A stretch of DNA of 5,388 bases from Gammaproteobacteria bacterium. GTDB lineage: Bacteria > Pseudomonadota > Gammaproteobacteria > Arenicellales > JAHEKD01. The position numbers were made by a program, and so were the translations under genes. Under the pieces are notes generated by a model. That model was not told where the DNA came from, searched no databases, and saw only the letters and a program-made list of their open reading frames with translations. Positions 1 to 5,388 of the stretch are shown one piece after another. Location of the stretch: assembly GCA_024638545.1 (NCBI GenBank), contig JAHEKD010000208.1, positions 1 to 5,388 of the forward strand. The letters run 5' to 3'. Each line of letters begins with the position of its first letter. Position 1 is the stretch's first letter.

Positions 1-385
1 TTCCGTTTTTCACCATTTCCCTGGCAGTAGCCTGGCTGAGCAAAAAAGCACCCTTGAGATTTGTTCTGATTACATCATCAAAATCTTCCTCCGTGTAGTC
101 CAGTACATCTGCAACTCGCAAGATGCCCGCGTTATTGACGCAGATATCTATTTTTCCGAAGTTTTTTAAGGTTTCATTTACCAGGTTATTGATTTGCTCA
201 GAGTAGCCAACATCTGCTTCAATAAAAATTGCGTTATCTAGCTCACCTGCAGCGGCTTTTCCCTGTTCAATTTCTGTGTCGACGAGCACAACGTGTGCAC
301 CTTCGCGGCTGAATGCTTTTGCGATGCCGAAACCTATTCCTCTTGCCGCACCTGTGACGATGGCAACTTTATCTTTGAGTCGCAT
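1..385 (-). CDS. Short-chain dehydrogenase/reductase (SDR), N-terminal part, cut by the left edge
   Basis: Reading leftward from an ATG at 385-383, the frame is open for 128 codons to the window edge. The translation begins MRLKDKVAIVTG and is a classical SDR Rossmann fold. It shows the dinucleotide-binding TGAARGIG at residues 11-18, the acidic Asp36 at the end of the second strand (VLVD), a DV pair near 58-59, NNAG at 84-87 and the structural/catalytic Asn in TNLKG at 109. In classical SDRs an acidic residue at the position of Asp36 favours NAD(H) over NADP(H), so this is less likely to be a housekeeping FabG, which uses NADPH. The catalytic Ser and YxxxK lie outside the window, so substrate cannot be inferred. 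A GGGTGG stretch about 9 bases before the ATG could serve as ribosome binding site. It lies 72 bases downstream of the FabD-like gene on the same strand and is probably cotranscribed with it. SDR assignment is firm; the specific reaction is unknown. Confidence 0.93.
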   Translation of the reverse strand, partial: MRLKDKVAIVTGAARGIGFGIAKAFSREGAHVVLVDTEIEQGKAAAGELDNAIFIEADVGYSEQINNLVNETLKNFGKIDICVNNAGILRVADVLDYTEEDFDDVIRTNLKGAFLLSQATAREMVKNG

Positions 386-457
386 TATGATTATCCACCC
401 ATTAGTTAAGGTTAATTAAGCTACCTGATATTTCCATCAAGTCAAGCTTGACATCTA

Positions 458-1438
458 CTATTTTAGTGCTTCAACTGTTGATTCTATTGTTTCACAGTTA
501 ATTGCCGAATAATACGCTGGTTTTTGTTCGAAATGCCGATATGTTTTTTTAACGATACCTTCAAGGTTTGCCCGTTTTTCAGAAGGTGTCTGTCCGCTTC
601 CAATGCCACCGCCAAATTCAATAATAGTGCTGATAACAGCCTCATTGGCCGTTAATAGATTCTGATGCCAAAGGACTGGATTAAATAATTGATAAAATAA
701 TTTAGCCCGAATGGAGCCCGTATCGCTATCATGCCAGCTACCGGAGTAGTTTGACAAGACAGCACACTGGGCCTCCGAAAAGTCAGTTTCTTCAAGCTTT
801 CTCCGAAATTGCTGAGCAGCACCGACCATATAATAAGTATGGAAAGCACCTTCAGTTTTTAAACGAGCAAAGCGCTTACGGGGAAAATGCTCTTGCATAT
901 AATGTTCCAGGCGATTCAAGTCATCGACATGTCCACCCACAACCGTTTGATCCGGAAGGTTGCAACCGGCGATTCCACAGTAATATTTTTCAGCGATTGA
1001 TTGAATATCCTCACGGCTGGCTGAAAATGCCGTCATTTCACCAGTGCCAAGCTCGCTCATTAGTTCGCCTCTGCGGATAACAGCTGACAATGCATTTTCA
1101 AAAGTTAATGCACCGCTTGCTACCAAAGCGCTGTATTCACCCAGGCTGTGACCGCCTACATAAGTAGGTAAAATTGTACTGTCTGTCAAAGATTTAAAGA
1201 CTTCAAGACAGGCAATCGCATGGGTTAACAGAACAGGTTGCGTGAAACGGGTAAGGTTAATTTTATTGTCCGGATCTTTAAAAGAGAGAGCTTTAAGATC
1301 ATAGCCCGCAACTTCACTGGCAATCTGGTAGACTCGATCTGCTTGCTGATAGCGCTGGCAAATATCATTGCCGATACCCGGGTACTGAGAACCCTGACCA
1401 GGGAAAATGAATAAAAATCGGGTTGATGGTGAAGACAT
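458..1438 (-). CDS. Malonyl-CoA:acyl-carrier-protein transacylase (FabD-like, atypical)
   Basis: The 326-residue protein is close to the usual FabD length of about 310. Enzymes of this family move a malonyl group from CoA to the phosphopantetheine of an acyl carrier protein, in the cytoplasm, to feed chain extension. Visible landmarks are GQGSQ at 14-18, the nucleophile Ser98 in GHSLGEYSA, the carboxylate-binding Arg in IRRGELM (Arg123 by alignment to Arg117 of the E. coli enzyme), and the catalytic His200 in AFHTYYM. Retention of the Arg argues for a malonyl-type substrate. Odd points: the usual NSPGQ-like loop reads NLPDQ (160-164), and the C-terminal glycine motif (normally EVGPGKVL) reads EFGGGIGSG followed by TPSEKRANLEG, with extra residues. 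These make it a divergent relative, perhaps of a polyketide or secondary fatty-acid pathway. A strong GAGGAG lies 5 bases before the start. It is first in a unit with the downstream SDR. Family is firm; pathway is inference. Confidence 0.93.
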   Translation of the reverse strand: MSSPSTRFLFIFPGQGSQYPGIGNDICQRYQQADRVYQIASEVAGYDLKALSFKDPDNKINLTRFTQPVLLTHAIACLEVFKSLTDSTILPTYVGGHSLGEYSALVASGALTFENALSAVIRRGELMSELGTGEMTAFSASREDIQSIAEKYYCGIAGCNLPDQTVVGGHVDDLNRLEHYMQEHFPRKRFARLKTEGAFHTYYMVGAAQQFRRKLEETDFSEAQCAVLSNYSGSWHDSDTGSIRAKLFYQLFNPVLWHQNLLTANEAVISTIIEFGGGIGSGQTPSEKRANLEGIVKKTYRHFEQKPAYYSAINCETIESTVEALK

Positions 1439-1657
1439 GCTCTCTCCTCATGGTTTAGCTGGCTTTACAATTGTTACATGATAATACAAGGGCGTGAAGT
1501 CATAATGCTCAATTTGCCTGAAGATTGCGGCAATGTAAGCTCGAAGATTCACAACCTGCCGTAATATTTGAAGCGACAAATGTGACAGAGTGTCTGGAGA
1601 ATTTCTCAGGCCTGTGGCATATTGCTTTAAATCCAATATCAAGTAATCGTAAAGACC
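1439..1657. promoter_or_regulatory. Divergent intergenic region between the acyltransferase and aminotransferase genes
   Basis: This 219-base gap separates two genes transcribed away from each other, so it must hold promoters for both directions. Several AT-rich -10-like hexamers are present (for example TATTAT on the minus strand near 1482-1487), but none is paired with a good -35 at proper spacing, so I do not name specific promoters. A minus-strand frame of 64 codons crosses the gap (1642-1448), but it starts with TTG, has no ribosome binding site and resembles nothing I know. I see no RNA gene or riboswitch. Confidence 0.5.
1444..1449 (-). promoter_or_regulatory. Ribosome binding site of the FabD-like gene
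   Basis: On the minus strand the sequence GAGGAG sits 5 bases before the ATG at 1438. It is close to the Shine-Dalgarno consensus and fixes that start. It is the strongest such site seen in the window, much better than those of the aminotransferase or the M23 peptidase. Confidence 0.8.
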
Positions 1658-2653
1658 ATGGCAAAAGCATTCGGAACTGAATTTATGCCGGAAATGATCA
1701 TCTCCCGGTATGCTGATAACAAATGGAGTGAGGCAGAGTTCGTTTCCAGTGAATCATTGACATTGCATCCGGGAAGTCACGTTTTGCATTATGCAAGTAC
1801 CTGCTTTGAAGGTCTCAAGGCTTTTCGTCATGCCGACGGATCAGTCAATATATTCAGAATGGATCAAAACGTAAACCGCTTTGAGCAAAGCAGTCGGCTG
1901 CTGGCATTACCGGCCGTAGATAAATCACTGCTGCACAAGATGATCATCGACATTGTTGCCAAGTTTAAAGATAAGGTGCCCGAGACACCGGGTTCAATGT
2001 ATATTCGCCCAACACATATTGGCACTGAAGCTGCAATAGGTAAAGCTGCATCACCGTCACTGGAATCGTTAATGTATGTGTTGCTTACACCGGTTGGAGA
2101 CTATTTCAGTAGTGATGTCAGTTTACGCCTGTTAGTGGATGACATTGGCATGCGCTGTGCGCCCGATAACGGCATGATTAAAAGCGGTGGCAATTATGCC
2201 AGTGCCTTGAAACACATGATTAGAGCAAAGTCTCAATATAATGCTGACCAGGTGCTGTTTTGCTCAGAAGGTGGAGTTACCGAGACCGGCGCGGCAAACT
2301 TTATTCTGATTGATGATAATGAGATTATTACCAAGGCCCTGGATGAATCTTTTCTTCACGGTGTAACGCGTGATTCAGTCTTGACACTGGCCAGGGAGCA
2401 GGGGTATTCAATATTAGAACGTGATTTATCGGCCGCTGAACTGATTGAAAGGTCGCAGCACCCTGGTTGCGAGGCGGCCCTGTCAGGTACAGCAGCCGTA
2501 TTGGCGTCAGTCGGCACGCTGATTTTTCATGATGAAGAGTACAAAGTGGGAAACGGGCTGGCCGGCCCTAAAGTTACAGAGTTGAAAAAAACTTTAAATG
2601 AAATCCAGTGGGGAATAGCTGAAGACAGCCACAACTGGCTTACACAGGTTTAA
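1658..2653 (+). CDS. ilvE: Branched-chain amino-acid aminotransferase (type II, PLP fold class IV)
   Basis: This 331-residue enzyme transfers the amino group between glutamate and the keto acids of leucine, isoleucine and valine, the last step of their synthesis, in the cytoplasm. It has the layout of the longer, eukaryote-like BCAT group: CFEGLKAFR at 49-57, YIRP at 115-118, the PLP-binding Lys175 in IKSGGNYASAL, the cofactor-contacting Glu209 in VTETGAANF, the threonine segment LHGVTRDS at 233-240, and a phosphate-binding SGTAAVL at 276-282. Length is slightly below the usual 340-360 but no motif is missing. The ATG at 1658 is preceded only by a weak GTAAAG. The alternative Met10 would remove part of the N-terminal strand, so the first ATG is preferred. 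The next gene, csaA, begins 6 bases after the stop, so the two form an operon. No leader peptide or attenuator is visible upstream. The ilvE name is by family; other BCAT-like substrates cannot be excluded. Confidence 0.95.
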   Translation: MAKAFGTEFMPEMIISRYADNKWSEAEFVSSESLTLHPGSHVLHYASTCFEGLKAFRHADGSVNIFRMDQNVNRFEQSSRLLALPAVDKSLLHKMIIDIVAKFKDKVPETPGSMYIRPTHIGTEAAIGKAASPSLESLMYVLLTPVGDYFSSDVSLRLLVDDIGMRCAPDNGMIKSGGNYASALKHMIRAKSQYNADQVLFCSEGGVTETGAANFILIDDNEIITKALDESFLHGVTRDSVLTLAREQGYSILERDLSAAELIERSQHPGCEAALSGTAAVLASVGTLIFHDEEYKVGNGLAGPKVTELKKTLNEIQWGIAEDSHNWLTQV

Positions 2654-2659
2654 ATCGGT

Positions 2660-2995
2660 ATGCAGGATATATCCTGGAGCGACTTCGAAAAGGTCGAACT
2701 GCGCGTCGGTACGATTGTGGAGGTACGTGATTTTCCAGAGGCTCGAAAACCGGCGTATAAAATCAAAATTGATTTTGGCGAATTCGGAATTAAGAAATCA
2801 AGTGCACAAATCACCGATCATTACACAAAAACCGAATTACTGGGTAAACAGGTTATTTGCGTGATTAACTTCCCGGTTAAGCAAATCGGTCCAAGTAAAT
2901 CGGAATGCCTGGTCACCGGTTTTTATCGAGAAGATGGATCGGTAATTCTTGCCCAGCCTGAGCGTGAGGTGCCAGATGGAGCAAAACTTGGGTAA
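2660..2995 (+). CDS. csaA: CsaA-like tRNA-binding protein / export-related chaperone
   Basis: The 111-residue protein is a single OB-fold tRNA-binding domain of the type found at the C-terminus of methionyl-tRNA synthetase and in Trbp111/EMAPII, here standing alone. It matches the CsaA pattern along its whole length: [14 protein letters not shown] at 9-22, [11 protein letters not shown], the signature KKSSAQIT at 45-52, [20 protein letters not shown], and the end motif PDGAKLG. B. subtilis CsaA is a dimer of about this size with reported chaperone and export-related activity, and the fold binds tRNA elbow-type structures. Its exact role in other bacteria is unsettled. The gene starts 6 bases after the ilvE stop with only a poor ribosome binding site (ATCGGT), suggesting translational coupling to ilvE. 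Nothing in the sequence ties it functionally to branched-chain amino acids beyond cotranscription. The family is very sure; the function is less so. Confidence 0.95.
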   Translation: MQDISWSDFEKVELRVGTIVEVRDFPEARKPAYKIKIDFGEFGIKKSSAQITDHYTKTELLGKQVICVINFPVKQIGPSKSECLVTGFYREDGSVILAQPEREVPDGAKLG

Positions 2996-3044
2996 CGGGG
3001 TTGTTGCTTTGCAAGCATACATAGAAACGAAATATGCCAGCTCT

Positions 3045-3157
3045 GTGACTTGCAGCCCTTCGGGTTGCCTGCACTTCTCTTCTGAAACGGCTGCTGCCTC
3101 AAACAGTCCTCTCACGAATTCGCTCAAGACTCCCATGCTCAGCTGCTTGTAAGTCGC
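3045..3157. repeat. Candidate dispersed intergenic repeat with imperfect terminal inverted repeats
   Basis: Between csaA and the terminator lies a compact block richer in GC than the AT-rich bases after it. Its ends are imperfectly complementary: GTGACTTGCAG at 3045-3055 against CTGC(TTGT)AAGTCGC at 3143-3157. Inside are a small hairpin (TGCAG 3051-3055 with CTGCA 3069-3073, enclosing CCCTTCGGG) and the palindrome CGAATTCG at 3115-3122. Open frames cross it on both strands (minus 3160-2837, plus 2949-3152), but both overlap csaA or lack any family resemblance. Read on the minus strand, the block gives a peptide of the VRGLFEAAAVSEE type. That recalls spurious hypothetical proteins I associate with dispersed repeats in proteobacterial genomes; this is memory, not a search. 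A single copy in this window cannot prove repetition. Confidence 0.4.
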
Positions 3158-3239
3158 CAAACCTGACAGAAAACCATAATTACAACCGTTATCAACTTAA
3201 ACATGATATTACTAAATTCTAAAGAAAAAAATCTCAGAT

Positions 3240-3276
3240 AAGTAAAAAAAAGCCGCATGCGCGGCCTTTTTTACTT
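3240..3276. terminator. Bidirectional Rho-independent terminator
   Basis: The stem GCCGC (3252-3256) and GCGGC (3261-3265) closes on the loop ATGC. It is preceded by eight A residues and followed by C plus six T residues. The symmetry extends outward (AAGT at the left, ACTT at the right), so the hairpin has a U-tract on both strands. It ends the plus-strand ilvE-csaA unit and the convergent superoxide dismutase gene, whose stop is only about 10 bases away. Confidence 0.9.
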
Positions 3277-3286
3277 CAAATAATGT

Positions 3287-3892
3287 TTACGCTGTAGCGT
3301 TTGCGTACTGCCGTGAAACATAATCCCAGTTGACAACATTCCACCAGGCCTCGATGTAGTCGGGACGTTTGTTCTGATATTTTAAATAGTAGGCATGTTC
3401 CCAGACGTCCAGCGCCAGAATCGGGTGACCTTGCGAATCAGCAACATCCATTAACGGGTTGTCCTGGTTGGGCGTTGAAGTAACCTCCAGGTTTCCGTCT
3501 TTAACGATTAACCAGGCAAAGCCGGATCCGAACTGGCCGATACCTGCTGCTTTCATTTTGTCTTTTAGTTCATCGTTCGAACCGAAAGTTGAATTGATGG
3601 CACTTGATAAAGCTTCCGATGCACTTCCGCCGGATGCACTCATGCAGTTCCAGTACACATTATGATTGTAAAAACCACCGGCGTTGTTCCTAACAGCGGT
3701 CGAATGACTGGAAATTTCAGCGAGGATGGTATCCAGGCTTTTGTCTGCATGCTCGGTATCTTTTACGGCATTCATAAAATTGTTGTAATAGGTGCGATGA
3801 TGACGATCATAGTGGATCTCCATCGTTCTGGCGTCAATATATGGCTCCAGTGCATTGTAGTCATAAGGTAAGTCTGCGAATTCAAAGCTCAT
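3287..3892 (-). CDS. sodA: Superoxide dismutase, Fe/Mn family, Mn-type residues
   Basis: The 201-residue enzyme converts superoxide to oxygen and hydrogen peroxide. There is no signal peptide, so it is cytoplasmic. The four metal ligands are His27 (MEIHYDRHH), His77 (FYNHNVYW), Asp162 and His166 (DVWEHAYY). His31 and Tyr35 occupy the substrate-gateway positions. The metal-type markers point to manganese: Gly73 lies four residues before His77, where iron enzymes carry the active-site Gln, and Gln143 in STPNQDNPLM matches the Gln of Mn enzymes (Gln146 in E. coli SodA). Length fits the family. The ATG is preceded by GGAGAG with 6 bases between. It is a single-gene unit, divergent from the M23 peptidase and ending at a good terminator. 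Cambialistic use of iron is possible, so the symbol sodA is by residue type only. The regulator is unknown; I see no clear Fur box. Confidence 0.94.
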   Translation of the reverse strand: MSFEFADLPYDYNALEPYIDARTMEIHYDRHHRTYYNNFMNAVKDTEHADKSLDTILAEISSHSTAVRNNAGGFYNHNVYWNCMSASGGSASEALSSAINSTFGSNDELKDKMKAAGIGQFGSGFAWLIVKDGNLEVTSTPNQDNPLMDVADSQGHPILALDVWEHAYYLKYQNKRPDYIEAWWNVVNWDYVSRQYANATA

Positions 3893-3945
3893 TATGTGCT
3901 CTCCATCAATAATTAAAATTTTCAGCGAAATTTCCGCTCCGGTTT

Positions 3946-3974
3946 ATTCTGCATATCGATGGCTGTTCTTGCAA
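3946..3974 (-). promoter_or_regulatory. Candidate promoter of the superoxide dismutase gene
   Basis: On the minus strand TTGCAA (3974-3969) is followed after 17 bases by CAGAAT (3951-3946). These are 4-of-6 type matches to the sigma70 -35 and -10 boxes with ideal spacing, and lie about 50 bases before the start codon. TTGCAA is its own reverse complement, so it could also serve the divergent peptidase gene, though no good -10 is seen on that side. This is a weak call by eye only. Confidence 0.3.
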
Positions 3975-4022
3975 GCGGTGTAAGCGTAAACTTAACAAAA
4001 TTGATGTGAATTTAACATTTTA

Positions 4023-4838
4023 GTGAAAAAGACTTTATTATTGGGATTTTCCCTGATTTTTATAGGGTTTATTGCGCCACGGGGCATGGCCTATGAAGTG
4101 GATTTTTTTGGCGATAAGATTCAGGGTGGATTAGTCATCGGCAAGGTGACACCGGGAGTCAGCGTAATTTATAAAGGCAAACGCGTCAGGGTATCAGAGC
4201 AGGGTTATTTTTTACTGGGATTTGATCGAGACGAACCTCAAACGGTTAGCTATACGCTTGAATTTCCGGATTCAAGCGTTGAAAAAAAATCATTTCAAAT
4301 TACAAAGCGCACCTATGAGGAGGAATTTATTATCGGACTTGCATCTAATAAAGTTGAGCCCAGCCAGGAGGAGCTTAAGAGAATACAAAAAGAACAGGTA
4401 TATTTTGATCATGCCAGGCAGATTGATGATCCTCGAGCAGATTTTCTACAAACGTTTATTTGGCCGCTAGAGGGTCGAGTCAGTGGTGTATATGGCAGCC
4501 AACGTATTCTCAACGGGGTGCCAAAAAGACCGCACTATGGTCTGGATATTGCTGCACCTGAAGGCGCTCAGATCAGGGCACCCGCCGGCGGTCTGGTGAC
4601 GCTTAATCAGCCGGATTTATTCTATACTGGCGTGACGGTAATGCTGGATCATGGACATGGCCTGAGTACTTTATACATTCATATGAGCCGGTCTGCCGTC
4701 AAACTGGGCCAGCATGTCAAGCAGGGTGATGTTATAGGCGCAGTCGGAAAAACCGGCCGTGCTACCGGCCCACATTTACACTGGGGCATGAGTTTATTTG
4801 GTACACGGCTTGATCCACGGCTGATGTTGCCAGACTGA
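4023..4838 (+). CDS. Exported M23 (LytM-type) metallopeptidase, probable peptidoglycan endopeptidase
   Basis: The 271-residue protein starts at GTG; an in-frame stop lies just upstream at 4002-4004, and no better start exists. Residues 1-23 form a signal peptide: KK, a hydrophobic stretch of about 15 residues, and a probable cut after GMA, giving YEVDF as the mature end, so it acts in the periplasm or is secreted. Residues about 24-110 are a beta-rich N-terminal domain with no recognised catalytic motif. Residues 145-271 are the M23 fold with zinc ligands His171 and Asp175 (HYGLD) and His253 (HLHWG), plus the catalytic pair His220 (YIHMS) and His251. M23 enzymes cut peptide cross-links in peptidoglycan. 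All key residues are present, so it should be active rather than a degenerate LytM activator. No clear Shine-Dalgarno precedes the GTG. The GIY-YIG gene follows 24 bases later, probably cotranscribed. The exact bond cut is not inferable. Confidence 0.93.
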   Translation: MKKTLLLGFSLIFIGFIAPRGMAYEVDFFGDKIQGGLVIGKVTPGVSVIYKGKRVRVSEQGYFLLGFDRDEPQTVSYTLEFPDSSVEKKSFQITKRTYEEEFIIGLASNKVEPSQEELKRIQKEQVYFDHARQIDDPRADFLQTFIWPLEGRVSGVYGSQRILNGVPKRPHYGLDIAAPEGAQIRAPAGGLVTLNQPDLFYTGVTVMLDHGHGLSTLYIHMSRSAVKLGQHVKQGDVIGAVGKTGRATGPHLHWGMSLFGTRLDPRLMLPD

Positions 4839-4862
4839 TATGATTGCTATAGTCGAGTGATC

Positions 4863-5150
4863 ATGAGTGAGTGGGTGGTTTATATCGTGCAGTGCGCAGA
4901 TAATAGTTTATACACGGGTATCACCACTGATATACAAAGGCGCCTCAATGAGCACAACAGTGATGTCAAAGGTGCTCGCTATACGCGTACGCGTCGTCCG
5001 GTAAAACTCGTATATTGTCAATCATTCGAAAACAGGTCACAGGCCAGCAAACAGGAATGCACCATTAAACAGCTGAGTCGATCACAGAAAATTAAGTTCA
5101 TCACCAGGACATCAATCGATATGCAGTTAACAAAAGATATAAGTCTTTAG
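4863..5150 (+). CDS. Small GIY-YIG domain protein, YhbQ/UPF0213 type
   Basis: From the ATG at 4863 the protein has 95 residues. An in-frame GTG at 4857 would add two residues. I prefer the ATG because the MxxWxxY spacing at residues 1-7 then matches E. coli YhbQ exactly. The whole protein is one GIY-YIG nuclease domain: Tyr7 with VYIV stands for the first motif, Tyr17-Thr-Gly19 for the second, then ITTDIQRRLNEH with the conserved Arg26/27 and His31, and Glu65 in KQECTIKQL as the likely metal-binding Glu. The family is widespread in bacteria. Some members have reported nuclease activity on DNA, but the cellular role is poorly defined. It has no signal peptide, so it acts in the cytoplasm, unlike its exported neighbour. 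Codon use and composition look like the rest of the window. No terminator with a T-run follows it. Confidence 0.93.
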   Translation: MSEWVVYIVQCADNSLYTGITTDIQRRLNEHNSDVKGARYTRTRRPVKLVYCQSFENRSQASKQECTIKQLSRSQKIKFITRTSIDMQLTKDISL

Positions 5151-5388
5151 TTAATGTTGACCATCCGCCAGCCTGCCCTGGCATTGAATCACAATTTACC
5201 GCTTTCAACTTCTGCCATTGCCCCGATATCAGTATGAATCATGACCATCAGCTACCGCTAACCAGTTTAACCCGCATTTCTCACCGGACTTCGTAGCGAG
5301 ACGGTTAAAGGATGCGTCCTGTATGGGTTTTACGACCAAAGGCCGGCATTATGTTATCAGCATATGTGCCGGCACAAGGGCCCGCAGG
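5151..5388. other. Unassigned right-edge region with two stem-loops
   Basis: No gene is callable in these 238 bases. One potential stem-loop is ACCG (5283-5286) with CGGT (5302-5305), with an inner CTTCG/CGAG arm. A second is GCCGGCA (5342-5348) with TGCCGGC (5367-5373), with an inner TATG/CATA arm (5350-5353 and 5361-5364). Neither is followed by a T-run, so they are poor intrinsic terminators. Two plus-strand frames opening at ATG 5312 and ATG 5323 run to the window edge, and a minus-strand frame ends at a TAA at 5307-5305. Which of these, if any, is a gene cannot be decided without the next few hundred bases. No tRNA arm or riboswitch core is visible. Confidence 0.5.

Noticed and set aside
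441..452. Perfect 12-base palindrome GTCAAGCTTGAC between the FabD-like and SDR genes
   Set aside because: About one 12-base palindrome is expected by chance in a window this size. It could be an operator, but nothing else supports that.
751..1080. 109-codon plus-strand frame
   Set aside because: It is wholly antisense to the FabD-like gene, which has all its catalytic motifs. It is a shadow frame.
1448..1642. 64-codon minus-strand frame just upstream of the FabD-like gene
   Set aside because: It starts with TTG without a ribosome binding site, fills the divergent promoter region, and its translation resembles no family. It ends close to the strong GAGGAG site by chance.
3005..3017. Small hairpin TGCTT-TGC-AAGCA just after csaA
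   Set aside because: The stem is only 5 bases and is not followed by a T-run. The terminator at 3240-3276 is far better.
2949..3152. 67-codon plus-strand frame overlapping the csaA end
   Set aside because: It begins inside csaA in another frame and runs through the candidate repeat. Its Ser/Cys-rich translation does not look like a protein.
2837..3160. 107-codon minus-strand frame overlapping csaA and the gap after it
   Set aside because: Nearly half of it is antisense to the well-supported csaA gene. The rest lies in the candidate repeat, and no family resemblance is seen.
1..5388. CRISPR array, tRNA/rRNA, insertion sequence, phage or toxin-antitoxin module
   Set aside because: No regularly spaced repeats, no tRNA T-arm pattern, and no transposase, integrase or toxin motifs were seen in either strand.

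Overview
The window is a moderate-GC proteobacterial chromosome segment. It is most likely gammaproteobacterial, judging from the mix of a type II branched-chain aminotransferase, CsaA, a YhbQ-type GIY-YIG protein and an M23 endopeptidase. This assignment is inference; no rRNA or tRNA is present to anchor it. Six complete genes and one gene cut by the left edge can be supported. Most are core or common accessory genes, and I see no phage, transposase, toxin-antitoxin, CRISPR or defence module.

Left part (1-1438, minus strand): a malonyl-CoA:ACP transacylase of the FabD type is followed 72 bases downstream by a short-chain dehydrogenase/reductase that runs off the left edge. Both point left and look like one transcription unit. 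The FabD-like protein keeps the catalytic Ser, Arg and His but has an unusual C-terminal end. The reductase has an NAD-type acidic residue. Together they suggest a secondary acyl-chain or polyketide-like pathway rather than the housekeeping fab operon.

Middle (1658-2995, plus strand): a branched-chain amino-acid aminotransferase and a CsaA-like tRNA-binding protein sit 6 bases apart and are surely cotranscribed. They are transcribed divergently from the acyltransferase. After them comes a 291-base gap. It holds a structured block that resembles a dispersed intergenic repeat (about 3045-3157), then a bidirectional Rho-independent terminator (3240-3276) shared with the convergent superoxide dismutase gene.

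Right part: a Mn-type superoxide dismutase (3287-3892, minus) is divergent from an exported M23 metallopeptidase (4023-4838, plus). The peptidase is followed 24 bases later by a small GIY-YIG protein (4863-5150, plus). The last 238 bases contain two stem-loops and no gene that can be called with confidence. A convincing new system is not visible; the best leads are the atypical FabD/SDR pair and the candidate repeat at 3045-3157.
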